Part shown: in pieces, positions 20,253-28,066 of the stretch | Numbering within the stretch: position 1 is the first letter of the stretch | How the letters are laid out: every line of letters starts with the position of its first letter | Assembly (NCBI GenBank): GCA_002213445.1 | Contig: NJIE01000022.1 | Location: 124,001-188,000, forward strand | Length of the DNA stretch: 64,000 nt | Source: Xenophilus sp. AP218F | Lineage (GTDB): Bacteria; Pseudomonadota; Gammaproteobacteria; Burkholderiales; Chromobacteriaceae | Direction of reading: 5' to 3' | Notes under the pieces: model-generated | The model's input: the letters and a program-made list of their open reading frames with translations, nothing else | Database searches by the model: none | Told to the model about the DNA's origin: nothing | Translations under genes and position numbers: made by a program

Positions 20253-20647
20253 GCTGCCGCCCCCCATGCCAAAGCAAACAAGGCCACGCTGGCCACCGCC
20301 ACGGCGGCCAGGCCGCCGCCGGTGATCGCCGCCGCCGGCAGCTTCTTGCCGCCCACCATCACCGGGGGCAGCGTGCGCGGCATGATCTTGAACCAGGTGT
20401 AGCTGTGGTAGCCTATCATCGCCAGCGCCGCGACATGGAACAGCAGCGCCAGCGGGCTTTTCAGCCCCTCCACGAAGCCCAGCCAGGCCGCTTCGCCCTG
20501 CGACAGGCGCAACAGACCGAACAGCAGCACGAAGGCGTAGGCGGCGACGAACAGCGCCGTGCCCTCGTGGACCATGTACTCGACGAAATACGGGTTCTTT
20601 TTCCACCAGCCGTCCATCGGCCGGACATACGGACGACGCTTGCTCAT
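20249..20647 (-). CDS. frdC: Fumarate reductase membrane anchor subunit C
   Basis: FrdC (132 residues) is the second membrane anchor of quinol:fumarate reductase. It has the typical N-terminal 'RRPYVRPMDGWWKKNPYF' and three transmembrane helices. 'FHVAALAMIGYHSYTWF' contributes to the quinol site in the family. The start codon overlaps the frdB stop by the ATGA arrangement. A longer upstream open frame exists but lies inside frdB and is ignored. Confidence 0.94.
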   Translation of the reverse strand: MSKRRPYVRPMDGWWKKNPYFVEYMVHEGTALFVAAYAFVLLFGLLRLSQGEAAWLGFVEGLKSPLALLFHVAALAMIGYHSYTWFKIMPRTLPPVMVGGKKLPAAAITGGGLAAVAVASVALFALAWGAAA

Positions 20648-21390
20648 TTGCATGCTCCCTTGGGACGGGCGAAACGCAGGAAGTAGTCTTTCGCCACCTG
20701 GGTCTTGTTGAGGTTCACCGCATTGGCCGGGTCCACCGCCTTGGGACACACTTCCGAGCAGTAGCCGACCGCCGTGCAGTTGAACACGCCTTCTTCCGCC
20801 GCCAGAATCTCCATCCGCGCCTCCGCCGCGCCGTCGCGGTTGTCCATGTTGTAGCGGTGCAGAAGCGCGATGGCGCCGGGGCCGAGGAACTTGGAATCGA
20901 TGCCGTACTGCGGGCAGGCGGCGTAGCACAGCAAGCAGTTGATGCAGCCGCTGAACTGCGCGTACAGGTCCATCTGCGCCGGCGTCTGGAGGTATTCCCC
21001 CTCAGCCAGCGGCTTCTCTTCCCTGGGCACGATGTAGGGCTGGATGCTTTCCAGCTTCTCGATGAAGTCATCCAGCACCACCACCAGATCGCGTTCGATC
21101 GGGAAGTGATTCAGCGCCTCGATGCGCACGCGGCCGGGGTAGTCGCGCAAGAAGGTCTTGCAGGCGAGCTTGGGCACGCCGTCCACCATCATGCCGCAGC
21201 TGCCGCAGATGGCCTGGCGACAGGACCACCGGAAGGCGAGGCTGCCGTCCAGATAGTCGCGGATGTACTGCAGGCCCTGCAGTACCGACATATCGTCGCT
21301 GTACGGCACGGAGAAGCTCTGCAGCCAGGGCTCCTGATCCTGCTCCGGGCGGTAGCGCATGACCTCCATGGCAATGGTCTTGTCAGTCAT
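20644..21390 (-). CDS. frdB: Fumarate reductase iron-sulfur subunit
   Basis: FrdB passes electrons from quinol to FrdA through three Fe-S clusters. The 248 residues contain a [2Fe-2S] ferredoxin domain (CRQAICGSCGMMVDG with a later Cys) and a C-terminal domain with two cysteine motifs (CINCLLCYAACP and CTAVGYCSEVCPKAVDP) for the [4Fe-4S] and [3Fe-4S] clusters. The order and spacing match the E. coli protein. Its start overlaps the frdA end by 8 bases. Confidence 0.97.
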   Translation of the reverse strand: MTDKTIAMEVMRYRPEQDQEPWLQSFSVPYSDDMSVLQGLQYIRDYLDGSLAFRWSCRQAICGSCGMMVDGVPKLACKTFLRDYPGRVRIEALNHFPIERDLVVVLDDFIEKLESIQPYIVPREEKPLAEGEYLQTPAQMDLYAQFSGCINCLLCYAACPQYGIDSKFLGPGAIALLHRYNMDNRDGAAEARMEILAAEEGVFNCTAVGYCSEVCPKAVDPANAVNLNKTQVAKDYFLRFARPKGACK

Positions 21391-23167
21391 GCTTGCTCTC
21401 CTTCTCTTTTTCTGCTGCCAGGCCGGCGGCGCCGTAAGCGCGCACGGCGGGTTGGGATGTGGTGATCTTCACCGCGCCGTATTCGATGCGCGGCGCGCCG
21501 TCCGCCTGATGCACGGCGTGGCTGTGCTTGAGGAAGTTGACGTCGTCGCGGGCTTCGTAGCCGTCCAGGCGCTGGTGCGCGCCGCGCGATTCCTTGCGAT
21601 GCAGCGCCGAATGCGCCATCGCCTCGGCCACGTCCAGCTGGTAGCCCAGTTCGATGGCCAATAGCCAGTCGCTGTTCCAGACGCTGGACTTGTCTTCCAC
21701 GTTGACGTTCCTGAAGCGCTGTTTCAGCTCGGCCAGCTTGTCGCAGGTGGCCTGCATGCTGCTTTCCATCCGGTAAATGCCGCAGCCGGCTTCCATGGTC
21801 TCGGCCATTTCGCGGCGCAAATCGGCGATGCGCTCCGTGCCGTCGCGCGCGCGCAGTTCGTGCAGCCTGGCTTCGGCGGCCTTGGCCTGCTTGAGCAGCG
21901 CCTCGCGGTTGGCCGGCCTTTGCTCGCGCGCGAAACGCGCCGCGCCCTCGCCCGCCACCTTGCCGAACACCGACAATTCGGCCAGCGAGTTGGAGCCCAG
22001 GCGGTTGGCGCCGTGAATGCCCACGCTGGAGCATTCGCCGGCGGCGAACAGACCCGGCAACGGGGCCGCGCAGTTGCCGTCGACCAGAATGCCGCCCATG
22101 GTGTAATGCACCGCCGGACGCACCGGAATCGGCTCCTTGGCCGGATCGATGCCGAGAAATTCCTCGGCCAGCTCGCAGATTTGCGGCAAGCGCTCGCGCA
22201 GCTTGGCGTGGCCCAGATGGCGCAGGTCCAGATACACCGCCGAACCCCACGGCCCTTCCACGGTGCGCCCCTTCTGCTGCTCGTACCAGAAGGCCTGGCT
22301 CAAGCGGTCGCGCGGACCCAGCTCCATGAACTTGTTGCGCGGCTTGTCTTCCGCCGGGCCCAGACCGTAGTCCTGCAGGTAACGGTAGCCGTCCTTATTG
22401 ACCAAGAGCCCGCCTTCGCCGCGGCAGGCCTCAGTGAACAGCAGGCCGGTGCGCGGCATGCAGGTGGGGTGGTACTGGACGAACTCCATGTCGCGCAGCG
22501 GCACGCCGTGGCGGTAAGCCAGCGCCATGCCGTCGCCGGTGACGATGCCGCCGTTGGTGTTCTCGCGGAACACCCGCCCGGCGCCGCCGGTGGCCATCAC
22601 CACTGCGCCGGCCTCGATCAGCGCGCTCTCGCCGCTGGCGATCTCGATGGCCAGCACGCCGCGCGCTTGGCCGTCCTCCACGATCAGGTCGGCGCAGAAA
22701 TACTCGTCGAAGCGGGTAATGGACGGAAACTGGATCGAGGTCTGGAACAAGGTGTGCAGCATATGGAAGCCGGTCTTGTCGGCGGCGAACCAGGTGCGCT
22801 CGATTTTCATGCCGCCGAAGGGGCGCACGTTGACGCTGCCGTCCTCCTTGCGGCTCCACGGACAGCCCCAATGCTCCAGCTGCACCATTTCCTCCGGGCA
22901 CTGCCGGACGAAATACTCCACCACGTCCTGCTCGCACAGCCAGTCGCCGCCGGATACGGTGTCGTTGAAGTGCGCTTCGTAGCTGTCATGCGACTGCTTG
23001 ACCGCGGCCGAACCGCCCTCCGCCGCCACCGTGTGGCTGCGCATCGGATACACCTTGGACACCAGGGCGATTTTCAGCTTGGGGTCCAACTGCGCGGCGG
23101 CGATGGCCGCCCGCAAGCCGGCGCCGCCGGCGCCGACTATCACCACATCTGCTTGGTAAGTTTTCAC
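21383..23167 (-). CDS. frdA: Fumarate reductase flavoprotein subunit
   Basis: FrdA reduces fumarate to succinate with covalently bound FAD on the cytoplasmic face of the membrane. The FAD-binding loop VVIVGAGGAGLRAA is followed by SKVYPMRSHTVAAEGGSAA, with the histidine that links FAD. Then come FGGMKIERTWFAADKTGFH, MEFVQYHPT and HGANRLGSNSLAEL, all near-identical to the E. coli enzyme (594 residues). Two GTG codons are possible. The one at 23167 is preferred because GAGG lies 7 bases upstream, whereas the GTG at 23173 abuts the ribosome site. It follows dcuB by 12 bases. Confidence 0.97.
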   Translation of the reverse strand: MKTYQADVVIVGAGGAGLRAAIAAAQLDPKLKIALVSKVYPMRSHTVAAEGGSAAVKQSHDSYEAHFNDTVSGGDWLCEQDVVEYFVRQCPEEMVQLEHWGCPWSRKEDGSVNVRPFGGMKIERTWFAADKTGFHMLHTLFQTSIQFPSITRFDEYFCADLIVEDGQARGVLAIEIASGESALIEAGAVVMATGGAGRVFRENTNGGIVTGDGMALAYRHGVPLRDMEFVQYHPTCMPRTGLLFTEACRGEGGLLVNKDGYRYLQDYGLGPAEDKPRNKFMELGPRDRLSQAFWYEQQKGRTVEGPWGSAVYLDLRHLGHAKLRERLPQICELAEEFLGIDPAKEPIPVRPAVHYTMGGILVDGNCAAPLPGLFAAGECSSVGIHGANRLGSNSLAELSVFGKVAGEGAARFAREQRPANREALLKQAKAAEARLHELRARDGTERIADLRREMAETMEAGCGIYRMESSMQATCDKLAELKQRFRNVNVEDKSSVWNSDWLLAIELGYQLDVAEAMAHSALHRKESRGAHQRLDGYEARDDVNFLKHSHAVHQADGAPRIEYGAVKITTSQPAVRAYGAAGLAAEKEKESKHD

Positions 23168-23179
23168 GAACACCCCTCG

Positions 23180-24505
23180 TCAGAAGTAAAAATGCGTCAA
23201 TGCGTAAGCCGCCACCGTGGACACCCCCACCCCGATCAGCCCCGGCATCATGAAGCTGTGGTTGAGCAGGTATTTGCCGATGCGGGTGGTGCCGCTGCGG
23301 TCCATATTGATGGCGGCAAGATCGCTGGGATAGAAAGCGAAGAAGAAGTAGGCGTAACAGGACGGCATGATGGCCAGCAGCTGGTGCGGCGTCAGGCCCA
23401 GCGCCAGGCCGAAAGGCACCATGATGGTGAGCGTGGCCGCCTGGCTCTTGACGAAGGCGGACACGGCGAACATCGCCAGCGCGAAGGTCCACGGCGCGTA
23501 CTCGACCATCACCTTGATGTTAGCCACCAGAAAGTCCTGGTTGGCCTTGACAAAGGTATCGCTCATCCAGGCGATGCCGAAAATGGACACCACGGCGATC
23601 ATGCCGGCGGTGAACACCTCGGAGCGCGCGATCGCCGCCGCCTTGGCGTCGGAGCGGAACATGATGAAGGCGCCGAAGGCCAGCATCACGAACTGCACCA
23701 CCGTCGTCATCGGCACCGGCTTGCCCTTGCTGGCCGGCAACCACTCGGGAAACAGCGCCAGGAGCACGATCACCAGAATGCCGGAAAAGAACAGCACCAC
23801 CGACTCCTTGGCGTGCGCCGGCAAGGTCTTGTCCAGCGTGGTCACCGATTTTTCAATCGACGCGCGGAAGTCCGGGTCCTGCATCCGCGCCTGGAATTCC
23901 GGGTCCTGATCCAGCTCCGCGCCGCGGTTCATGCTCCAGAACGCGGCCGCCAGCACCCCCAGGATGCCGGCCGGTATCGTCACCATCAGGATCTGCCACA
24001 GGGTGACCGGCTCGCTGCTGTGGGCGGTCATCGCCAGCAAAGTGGTCACCGCCGCCGCCGCCGGGCTGGCGGTAATGCCCATTTGCGAAGCCACGCTGGC
24101 CATCGCCATCGGCCGTTCCGGGCGGATCTTGGTTTTCAGCGACACGTCGGCGATCACCGGCAGCAGCGAATACACCGCGTGGCCGGTGCCGACGCACATG
24201 GTCAGCAGGAATGTGGACAGCGGGGCGAGGAAGGTGATCTGCTGCGGATGCTTGCGCATCAGGCGCTCGGCCTGCTGCACCAGAAAATCGAGGCCGCCGG
24301 CCACCTGCAGCGTGGCCGACGCCGTCACCACCGCCAGGATGATCAGCATCACCGTGATCGGCGGCTCTGCCGGCACCACCCGGAACACGAAGGCCAGCAC
24401 CGTCACGCCCAGCCCGCCTATCATCCCCAGCGCCACCCCGCCGCGGCGGATGCCGATCAGGATGGCCGTCAACAGCAGCGCGAATTCAATCCAGAAAGTC
24501 AGCAT
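23180..24505 (-). CDS. dcuB: Anaerobic C4-dicarboxylate transporter (DcuA/DcuB family)
   Basis: This inner-membrane antiporter exchanges fumarate, malate or aspartate for succinate during fumarate respiration. The 441 residues hold about 10-12 transmembrane helices. The family's starting segment 'MLTFWIEFALLLTAILIGIRRGG' and 'VGTGHAVYSLLPVIADV' are clear. The frame continues upstream, but MLTF is the standard family start. It heads the dcuB-frdABCD operon, which makes biochemical sense: import of fumarate, its reduction, and export of succinate. Assignment to DcuB rather than DcuA rests on this context and is less certain than the family. Confidence 0.92.
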   Translation of the reverse strand: MLTFWIEFALLLTAILIGIRRGGVALGMIGGLGVTVLAFVFRVVPAEPPITVMLIILAVVTASATLQVAGGLDFLVQQAERLMRKHPQQITFLAPLSTFLLTMCVGTGHAVYSLLPVIADVSLKTKIRPERPMAMASVASQMGITASPAAAAVTTLLAMTAHSSEPVTLWQILMVTIPAGILGVLAAAFWSMNRGAELDQDPEFQARMQDPDFRASIEKSVTTLDKTLPAHAKESVVLFFSGILVIVLLALFPEWLPASKGKPVPMTTVVQFVMLAFGAFIMFRSDAKAAAIARSEVFTAGMIAVVSIFGIAWMSDTFVKANQDFLVANIKVMVEYAPWTFALAMFAVSAFVKSQAATLTIMVPFGLALGLTPHQLLAIMPSCYAYFFFAFYPSDLAAINMDRSGTTRIGKYLLNHSFMMPGLIGVGVSTVAAYALTHFYF

Positions 24506-24598
24506 GATGAGCCCATCCCTGTGCGTCCGGCGAGGCCGGCGATTGACCGACGGCGCTGCGCCGGGAATGCGGCGCAACTATTAGAGATTCTGGATGTT

Positions 24599-24646
24599 GT
24601 TATATTTCATTTTTACGGGAAACTCATAGACCTTGATCAAGACAGG
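24599..24646 (-). promoter_or_regulatory. Candidate dcuB-frd promoter with FNR-like half site
   Basis: On the minus strand TATAAC (24604-24599) can act as -10. Upstream lies one perfect FNR half site, TTGAT at 24633-24637 (ATCAA on the minus strand), within the palindrome CTTGATCAAG. The second half of the TTGAT-N4-ATCAA box is poor, and the distance to the -10 is a few bases longer than the usual class II layout, so FNR control is only a suggestion. Confidence 0.35.
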
Positions 24647-24718
24647 TTGCGACGCCGCGCCCGGCGCGCGCTTTTCGCACGGTTTTATTGACATGGAGCG
24701 GTTGCGGAGCGGCAAGAG

Positions 24719-24743
24719 AAAACGCCGCGAACGGGTCGCGGCG
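24719..24743 (-). terminator. Rho-independent terminator after coq7
   Basis: CGCCGCGA (24723-24730) and TCGCGGCG (24736-24743) form a stem with TTTT following on the minus strand. A second GC hairpin (24764-24784) lies between it and the coq7 stop. Confidence 0.7.
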
Positions 24744-24790
24744 AATGCGAAAGGCCGGCAAGGCGCCCGCGCGGGAGGCGGGCGGAAGGG

Positions 24791-25411
24791 TCAGATGCGG
24801 TAGCTGGCGCCCGTCATCAGCTTGGCGGACAGCTTCATCGCCATTTTCACCGGCGCGGGCAGTCGGGCCGCGCCCAGTTCATGCGCCATGTCGGCGTGCT
24901 TGAGCTCGTCGTCGCGCATCTGGGCGACGATAGCGCGGCTTCTGGCGTCTTCGGCCGGCAGCTGGCGCAGGTGGCTGTCCAGGTGCGCGCCGACCTGCTG
25001 TTCGGTTTCTTCCAGGAAACCCAGGTTCCACTTGTCGCCCAGCGCCCCGGCGCCGACGCCGATGGCCAGCGAGCCCGCGTACCACAAGGGGTTGAGCAAA
25101 CTGGTGCGCCCCCCCAGTTCGCGAATGCGCCGCTCGGTCCAGGCCAGATGCTCCACCTCCTCCTGCGCCGCCTGGCGCAAGGCTTCTCGCGACTCGGCGC
25201 TGCGCGCGGTCAGCGCCTGTCCCTGATACAAAGCCTGGGCGCAAACCTCGCCGCAATGATTGACCCGCATCAGGCCCAACGCATGGCGACGGGCGGCGGC
25301 ATCCATCTGCGCCTCTTCCACTTCGCGGTCCGGGTGCGGACGCAGGCTTTGCGCCGGCGCGCACAAGGTGCGCAGGCCGCGGTCGAATTCCACAATCAGC
25401 TTGTCCAGCAT
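24791..25411 (-). CDS. coq7: 2-polyprenyl-3-methyl-6-methoxy-1,4-benzoquinol hydroxylase (Coq7/UbiF-type)
   Basis: Coq7 is a di-iron monooxygenase that performs the penultimate ring hydroxylation in ubiquinone synthesis at the inner membrane. The 206 residues show the two carboxylate-His iron motifs: 'LMRVNHCGEVCAQALYQGQ' with 'EEVEHLAWTERRI' in the first half, and 'ETEQQVGAHLDSHL' with 'MRDDELKHADMA' in the second. It is used instead of the flavin enzyme UbiF, as in many betaproteobacteria. The ATG at 25411 gives the family length. It is divergent from ppa. Confidence 0.95.
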   Translation of the reverse strand: MLDKLIVEFDRGLRTLCAPAQSLRPHPDREVEEAQMDAAARRHALGLMRVNHCGEVCAQALYQGQALTARSAESREALRQAAQEEVEHLAWTERRIRELGGRTSLLNPLWYAGSLAIGVGAGALGDKWNLGFLEETEQQVGAHLDSHLRQLPAEDARSRAIVAQMRDDELKHADMAHELGAARLPAPVKMAMKLSAKLMTGASYRI

Positions 25412-25450
25412 CGGTTCCAACCTTCCAGCTTCAGTGCAAACAGGGCCAAG

Positions 25451-25456
25451 ATTATA
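25451..25456 (-). promoter_or_regulatory. -10 element of coq7
   Basis: A perfect TATAAT on the minus strand lies 40 bases upstream of the coq7 start. The -35 region is not well conserved. Confidence 0.5.
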
Positions 25457-25483
25457 CCTGCCGGCGCACAGCGCGGCACCTGC

Positions 25484-25492
25484 TGATATAAT
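25484..25492 (+). promoter_or_regulatory. Extended -10 promoter of ppa
   Basis: TGATATAAT is a perfect extended -10 (TGnTATAAT), about 47 bases before the ppa start. It is arranged back-to-back with the coq7 -10 at 25451-25456. Confidence 0.65.
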
Positions 25493-25538
25493 CGCCGGGT
25501 TAAGCCACACTCTTCAACAAACTCTAAGGATTCTGCGC

Positions 25539-26066
25539 ATGGATCTCGCAAGCATCGGCCCGGGCAAAGACATGCCGGGCGACTTCAACGTCGTCATCGA
25601 AATCTCCGCCAACGCCGCTCCGATCAAGTACGAATACGACAAGGAATGGAACGCGCTGGTCGTTGACCGCTTCATGGGCACCTCCATGATGTACCCGGCC
25701 AACTACGGCTTCGTGCCGCAAACCCTGGCCGGCGACGGCGATCCGGTCGACGTGCTGGTGGTGACCCCGTTCCCGCTGCCGCCGGGCGTAGTCGTTCGCT
25801 GCCGCGCGCTGGGCCTGATCAAGATGGAAGACGACGGCGGCGTCGACGCCAAGCTGGTGGCCGTGCCGGTGGAAAAACTGTGCCCGATGTACAAGTCCAT
25901 CCAGAAGCTGGAAGACCTGCCGGAGCTGCTGCGCAACCAGATGGTGCATTTCTTCGAGCACTACAAGGATCTGGAAAAGGGCAAGTGGGTCAAGATCCAG
26001 GGCTGGGGCACGCTGGAAGACGCCAAGACCGAACTGGTCGAAGGCATCGAGCGCTTCGGCAAATAA
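25539..26066 (+). CDS. ppa: Inorganic pyrophosphatase (family I)
   Basis: Soluble family I pyrophosphatase hydrolyses pyrophosphate to phosphate, pulling biosynthetic reactions forward. The 175-residue length and the active-site signature DGDPVDVLV (metal-binding Asp residues) are diagnostic. 'KYEYDKEWNALVVDRF' and 'YPANYGFVPQT' are further active-site segments. The start at 25539 has AAGGA upstream and an extended -10 promoter. Longer upstream open frames overlap coq7 in antisense and are not real. A strong terminator follows. Confidence 0.98.
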   Translation: MDLASIGPGKDMPGDFNVVIEISANAAPIKYEYDKEWNALVVDRFMGTSMMYPANYGFVPQTLAGDGDPVDVLVVTPFPLPPGVVVRCRALGLIKMEDDGGVDAKLVAVPVEKLCPMYKSIQKLEDLPELLRNQMVHFFEHYKDLEKGKWVKIQGWGTLEDAKTELVEGIERFGK

Positions 26067-26080
26067 GCCGCGCGTAGCGG

Positions 26081-26106
26081 AAAACCGGCGTTGCGCCGGT
26101 TTTTTT
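26081..26106 (+). terminator. Rho-independent terminator after ppa
   Basis: AAAACCGGCG (26081-26090) pairs with CGCCGGTTTT across a 3-base loop, continuing into a T run. Confidence 0.88.
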
Positions 26107-26272
26107 CGCGTCGGCATTGCTGCAATGCAACATAAGCAGCGCCACCCCATGCCCGGCCTTCCGGTTCAATCCCCCAACTCATAATTAATAATTAATTTAA
26201 AGACTTTTCACAATATAGAGTTATTCTAAGCCCACAACACCGCCAAGAATGCGGTCCGTCGCAGTATCATGA

Positions 26273-27046
26273 ATGACCAGCCAGCGCTCGTACTGGCATG
26301 GCGTTTTCAGATTTCGCAAGCGAGTCGCCGTGAAATACATTCTTCAGGGCCTGGCGCCCCACCTGGACTGGCTGCAACAGCGGCTGAGCGCGCAAGGCCT
26401 CCCCGTGACGCGCGACAGGCAGCCGCTGCCCGCCTGGCTGCCCGCCGACTGGCAAGGCATCTGGCTGGGCGATAGCTGGCTGGATCTGGACACCGACGCC
26501 AGTCCCGGCCTGTCTGCGCGCGAACAAAGCTGCGAGCGACATGGCGCGCCGCTGCTGGAGCTGGCCGGCGAGTGGCAAGCCGAAGGCAGTCGACACGGCT
26601 TCATCCTGTACTACGGCGGCCCCAAACCGCCCGCCCCCGCCGCGCAAGCCCTGCTGGACGCGCTATCGCCGCTGCCGGGCTGCTGGCTGCCCTGCGGCCC
26701 CCCGGGCAGCGGGCGATTCTGCCTGCAAGCTTTCGCCGGCCTGCGCCACGCCTGCCAGCAGGCTTTGCCGCTCGGCGCCGCGCCCAGCGGCATAGACTGG
26801 CAAGCCGGACTCGCCCGGCAACTGGACCTGGCCGACAAGCTGGGCCAACTGGCGGAAAACTATCTGACCCAGCACGCGCCGGACTATTTGCAGGGGCCAA
26901 AGCCCGAACACTGGCGCCTGCCGCCGGGCCAGCAGGCGCATTTCGCCGCCAACCTCGCCGCCTGCCTGCATCTGGCCGCCTCCGGCCGACAGGACTGGCG
27001 GCAATTGCTGCAACGGCTCGCCGCCCATGCGCCGTCCGCGGCTTGA
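26273..27046 (+). CDS. Uncharacterised protein
   Basis: I do not recognise this 257-residue protein. It is rich in Leu, Ala, Gln, Pro and Trp, with no signal peptide or membrane helix. 'RHGFILYYGGPKPP' in the middle and a His/Ala/Leu-rich helical C-terminus (LGQLAENYLTQHAPDYLQGP, then AANLAACLHLAAS) are its most distinctive parts. The start is uncertain: the ATG at 26273 lacks a clear ribosome site, while a GTG at 26330 (VKYILQGLAPHLDW) has AGCGAG upstream and may be the true one. Codon use matches the neighbours. It is preceded by an unusually AT-rich stretch (26176-26230) and stands alone. Confidence 0.6.
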   Translation: MTSQRSYWHGVFRFRKRVAVKYILQGLAPHLDWLQQRLSAQGLPVTRDRQPLPAWLPADWQGIWLGDSWLDLDTDASPGLSAREQSCERHGAPLLELAGEWQAEGSRHGFILYYGGPKPPAPAAQALLDALSPLPGCWLPCGPPGSGRFCLQAFAGLRHACQQALPLGAAPSGIDWQAGLARQLDLADKLGQLAENYLTQHAPDYLQGPKPEHWRLPPGQQAHFAANLAACLHLAASGRQDWRQLLQRLAAHAPSAA

Positions 27047-27072
27047 CATCCGGTTGCGCACGCTAGAAATAC

Positions 27073-27095
27073 AAAAACCCGCCACAAGGGCGGGT
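27073..27095 (-). terminator. Rho-independent terminator after phasin gene
   Basis: ACCCGCC (27077-27083) and GGCGGGT (27089-27095) form a 7-bp stem; on the minus strand it ends in a T run. Confidence 0.82.
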
Positions 27096-27120
27096 CTGGC
27101 AAGCGAGTCGCGCGTCAGGC

Positions 27121-27684
27121 TCAAACGGCTGCGGTAGTCTTCTTGCGGGCTACGGCTGCGCTGGCGGCCTTGGCGGAGTTGGTAGCCGCTTCCACGCCGG
27201 CTTCGGCGATTTCGGCGCTGACCTTCTTCGCGGTCTTGGACACGCTTTCAAAAGCGGCGTTGGAGGTGTTCAGCAGCGTCTTCAGCGCCGAAACCGCCAC
27301 GTCGGAACCAGCCGGCGCGTTTTTGGACAAGCGATCCAGGTTGGTCAGCAAGGTCTTGTTGTTTTCGGCGATCTGCTCTTCGACGAAGGCGCTCAGCTCG
27401 TTCTGAGTGGCCAGCGCGGCGTCGTAGACGTTGCGGGCGACGGAGAAGGCCTGATCCAGAGTCGGCTGGGTCAGATTGCTTTGCAGTTCGCCCAGCGCCT
27501 TGACGTCCTTCACTTCGGTCAGCGCCTTGAAGGCCTGGGCATTGTCGGCCAGCAGCTTGCGGGACAGGTCCAGTTGCAGGCTGGCGATGCGCTCGGCGCC
27601 GGACAGAACGATGGAAGACAGACGAACAGCCTTGTCAAACTGCGACTGACCGAGTGCCGAGAATTCTTGCGGGGTGGTAAACAT
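27121..27684 (-). CDS. phaP: Phasin family protein (PHA granule-associated)
   Basis: Phasins coat polyhydroxyalkanoate granules and control their size and number. The 187-residue protein is predicted almost fully helical. It has the phasin-2 pattern 'FDKAVRLSSIVLSGAERIASLQLDLSR' early on and an Ala/Lys-rich C-terminus (SAAVARKKTTAAV) resembling other betaproteobacterial phasins. AGGAG precedes the ATG. The upstream region has a repeat-rich promoter that could bind the PHA-responsive repressor PhaR. No PHA synthase lies in this window, so the role is assigned from the family. Confidence 0.9.
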   Translation of the reverse strand: MFTTPQEFSALGQSQFDKAVRLSSIVLSGAERIASLQLDLSRKLLADNAQAFKALTEVKDVKALGELQSNLTQPTLDQAFSVARNVYDAALATQNELSAFVEEQIAENNKTLLTNLDRLSKNAPAGSDVAVSALKTLLNTSNAAFESVSKTAKKVSAEIAEAGVEAATNSAKAASAAVARKKTTAAV

Positions 27685-27748
27685 GATTCAGCTCCTAAAG
27701 TCGTAATGGACAGCTCAGTGAATTTGACAGCAGCAAAACCGTCGTTGT

Positions 27749-27827
27749 GCACAATGCTGCGACGCAACAATTGCACTGTACTCCCACGACAAACCGCGCG
27801 TCAAGGTTTTGTTGCAACGCACAATGC
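27749..27827 (-). promoter_or_regulatory. Phasin promoter with duplicated GCACAATGC operator-like motif
   Basis: On the minus strand TTGACG (27804-27799) and TACAGT (27780-27775), 18 bases apart, make a reasonable sigma-70 promoter. The 9-mer GCACAATGC occurs at 27749-27757 and 27819-27827, bracketing the promoter 70 bases apart. The first copy lies within the palindrome TTGTGCACAA. A related TGCAATGC lies at 27843-27850. TGC/GCA-rich elements of this kind are known targets of PhaR. Confidence 0.55.
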
Positions 27828-27850
27828 GCTAAGCGACTAAGCTGCAATGC

Positions 27851-28066
27851 TTTTTACAACAGAACCATTCCAGAATCATGACGAGCGGACAACTGGCCCA
27901 TTGGCCCTTCGCATGCCGCGACGCAACAGCCGGCGTCAAGGCTTGCGCCCCGCCGCCGTGAAAACTGTCGCAAATTTCCCCGTTGGCGGCAGCGGCATTG
28001 AAAGCCCGCCGCCAAGCCAGTAAACTCGGGCCATAGAATAAATCTATCTAAAAGAAGCCGATCCGA
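27851..28066 (+). other. Intergenic region upstream of minC
   Basis: No gene is seen here. A TAGAAT hexamer at 28034-28039 could be the -10 of the min operon, but no matching -35 is evident. Confidence 0.4.
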
